Assembly: GCF_027487935.1 (NCBI RefSeq)
Contig: NZ_JAIYCP010000005.1
Coordinates: 62,001 to 126,000, forward strand
Length of the DNA stretch: 64,000 bases
Direction of reading: 5' to 3'
From: Brevundimonas sp.
GTDB taxonomy: Bacteria > Pseudomonadota > Alphaproteobacteria > Caulobacterales > Caulobacteraceae
The notes beneath the pieces are model-generated. The model had not been told where the DNA came from, did not search any database, and saw nothing but the letters and a program-made list of their open reading frames with translations. Both the position numbers and the translations under genes were made by a program. The stretch's first letter is position 1; the number at the start of each line of letters is the position of its first letter. Shown here in pieces: positions 63,859 through 64,000 of this stretch.

Positions 63859-64000
63859 TCACGGCCGGGCTGACAGTGCCAGGTCAATCGTTCCCGGGCC
63901 CACGCCGACCGATCTCAACTCCGCCTTGCGTACTTTTTCCGTGCCGGTCTTTGGCAAGCCGGCCATGAATTCGACGTAGCGAGGCTGCGCGAAGCGCGGC
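63859..64000 (-). CDS. acyl-CoA synthetase (AMP-binding), C-terminal end only
   Basis: The minus-strand frame reaching the window edge reads RFAQPRYVEFMAGLPKTGTE, then KVRKAELR, and ends after about 46 residues. This is the C-terminal signature of ANL-family acyl-CoA ligases (PRYxEFxxxLPKTxTxKVxKxxLR), which carries the mobile-domain lysine. The gene was missed by the ORF track because its start lies beyond the window. Confidence 0.8.
   Translation of the reverse strand, partial: PRFAQPRYVEFMAGLPKTGTEKVRKAELRSVGVGPGTIDLALSARP

Overview
The window is a GC-rich (about two thirds G+C), densely coded chromosomal segment of an alphaproteobacterium of the order Caulobacterales, most likely Brevundimonas or a close relative. 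The reasons are the ccrM–mutY–DUF721–DsbA–smc gene order, a CcrM-type GANTC methyltransferase preceded by a full CtrA box (TTAA-N7-TTAAC), Caulobacter-like division and murein genes, and many translationally coupled gene pairs. The taxonomic call is inferred from memory of protein families and synteny; no database was searched. I see no insertion sequence, prophage, integron or CRISPR array. || Layout: 1-4276 carries a partial alpha/beta hydrolase, an M1 metallopeptidase, a DUF6702 protein and a YkgJ-type cysteine-cluster protein. 4284-9131 holds a proline-rich secreted protein, an orphan MASE1 histidine kinase, thiE, then bfd, bfr and efp; bfd and bfr share a repeated GAGA-N4-TTCGCA motif that looks iron-regulatory. 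9143-16300 holds an inositol monophosphatase, a flotillin-like protein, a pentapeptide-repeat protein, recN, a BrnT/BrnA toxin-antitoxin module with a perfect palindromic operator, and bamD. 16521-22214 holds prs, a lipoprotein, rplY, pth, a PCuAC-like copper protein, ychF and a small unknown protein. 22232-34809 holds ppdK, pyrC, the cell-cycle/chromosome block ccrM, mutY, DciA-like, two DsbA-like proteins and smc, and a DUF6438 protein. 34858-48163 is dominated by the 5' part of the division/cell-wall (dcw) cluster on the minus strand (mraZ, rsmH, ftsL, ftsI, murE, murF, mraY, murD, ftsW, murG), with rnpB upstream of mraZ and a TagA/WecG glycosyltransferase just past murG. 48309-53146 holds an AmpD-like amidase, sppA, panD and a SIMPL protein. 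53358-56653 holds a CAU-anticodon tRNA and a two-gene envelope operon (Sel1-repeat protein plus secreted beta-helix protein). 56919-63749 holds a GAF/fRMsr protein, a coupled SDR / CitE-like / KAS III-like / NTF2-like series, an M48 protease, a TorF-type porin and a membrane protein. The window ends inside the 3' part of an acyl-CoA synthetase gene. || How it works together: the dcw genes from mraZ to murG overlap or nearly touch and probably form one long transcription unit governed by MraZ through four TGGG repeats with 10-bp period. ccrM appears to be under CtrA and methylation control. bfd and bfr form an iron storage/release pair. || The least explained items are the tandem heptamer inverted repeats after efp and after the small membrane gene at 51906, the beta-helix/Sel1 operon with a near-consensus CtrA site, and the SDR–CitE–KAS III–NTF2 series. 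None of these is proven to be a new system.
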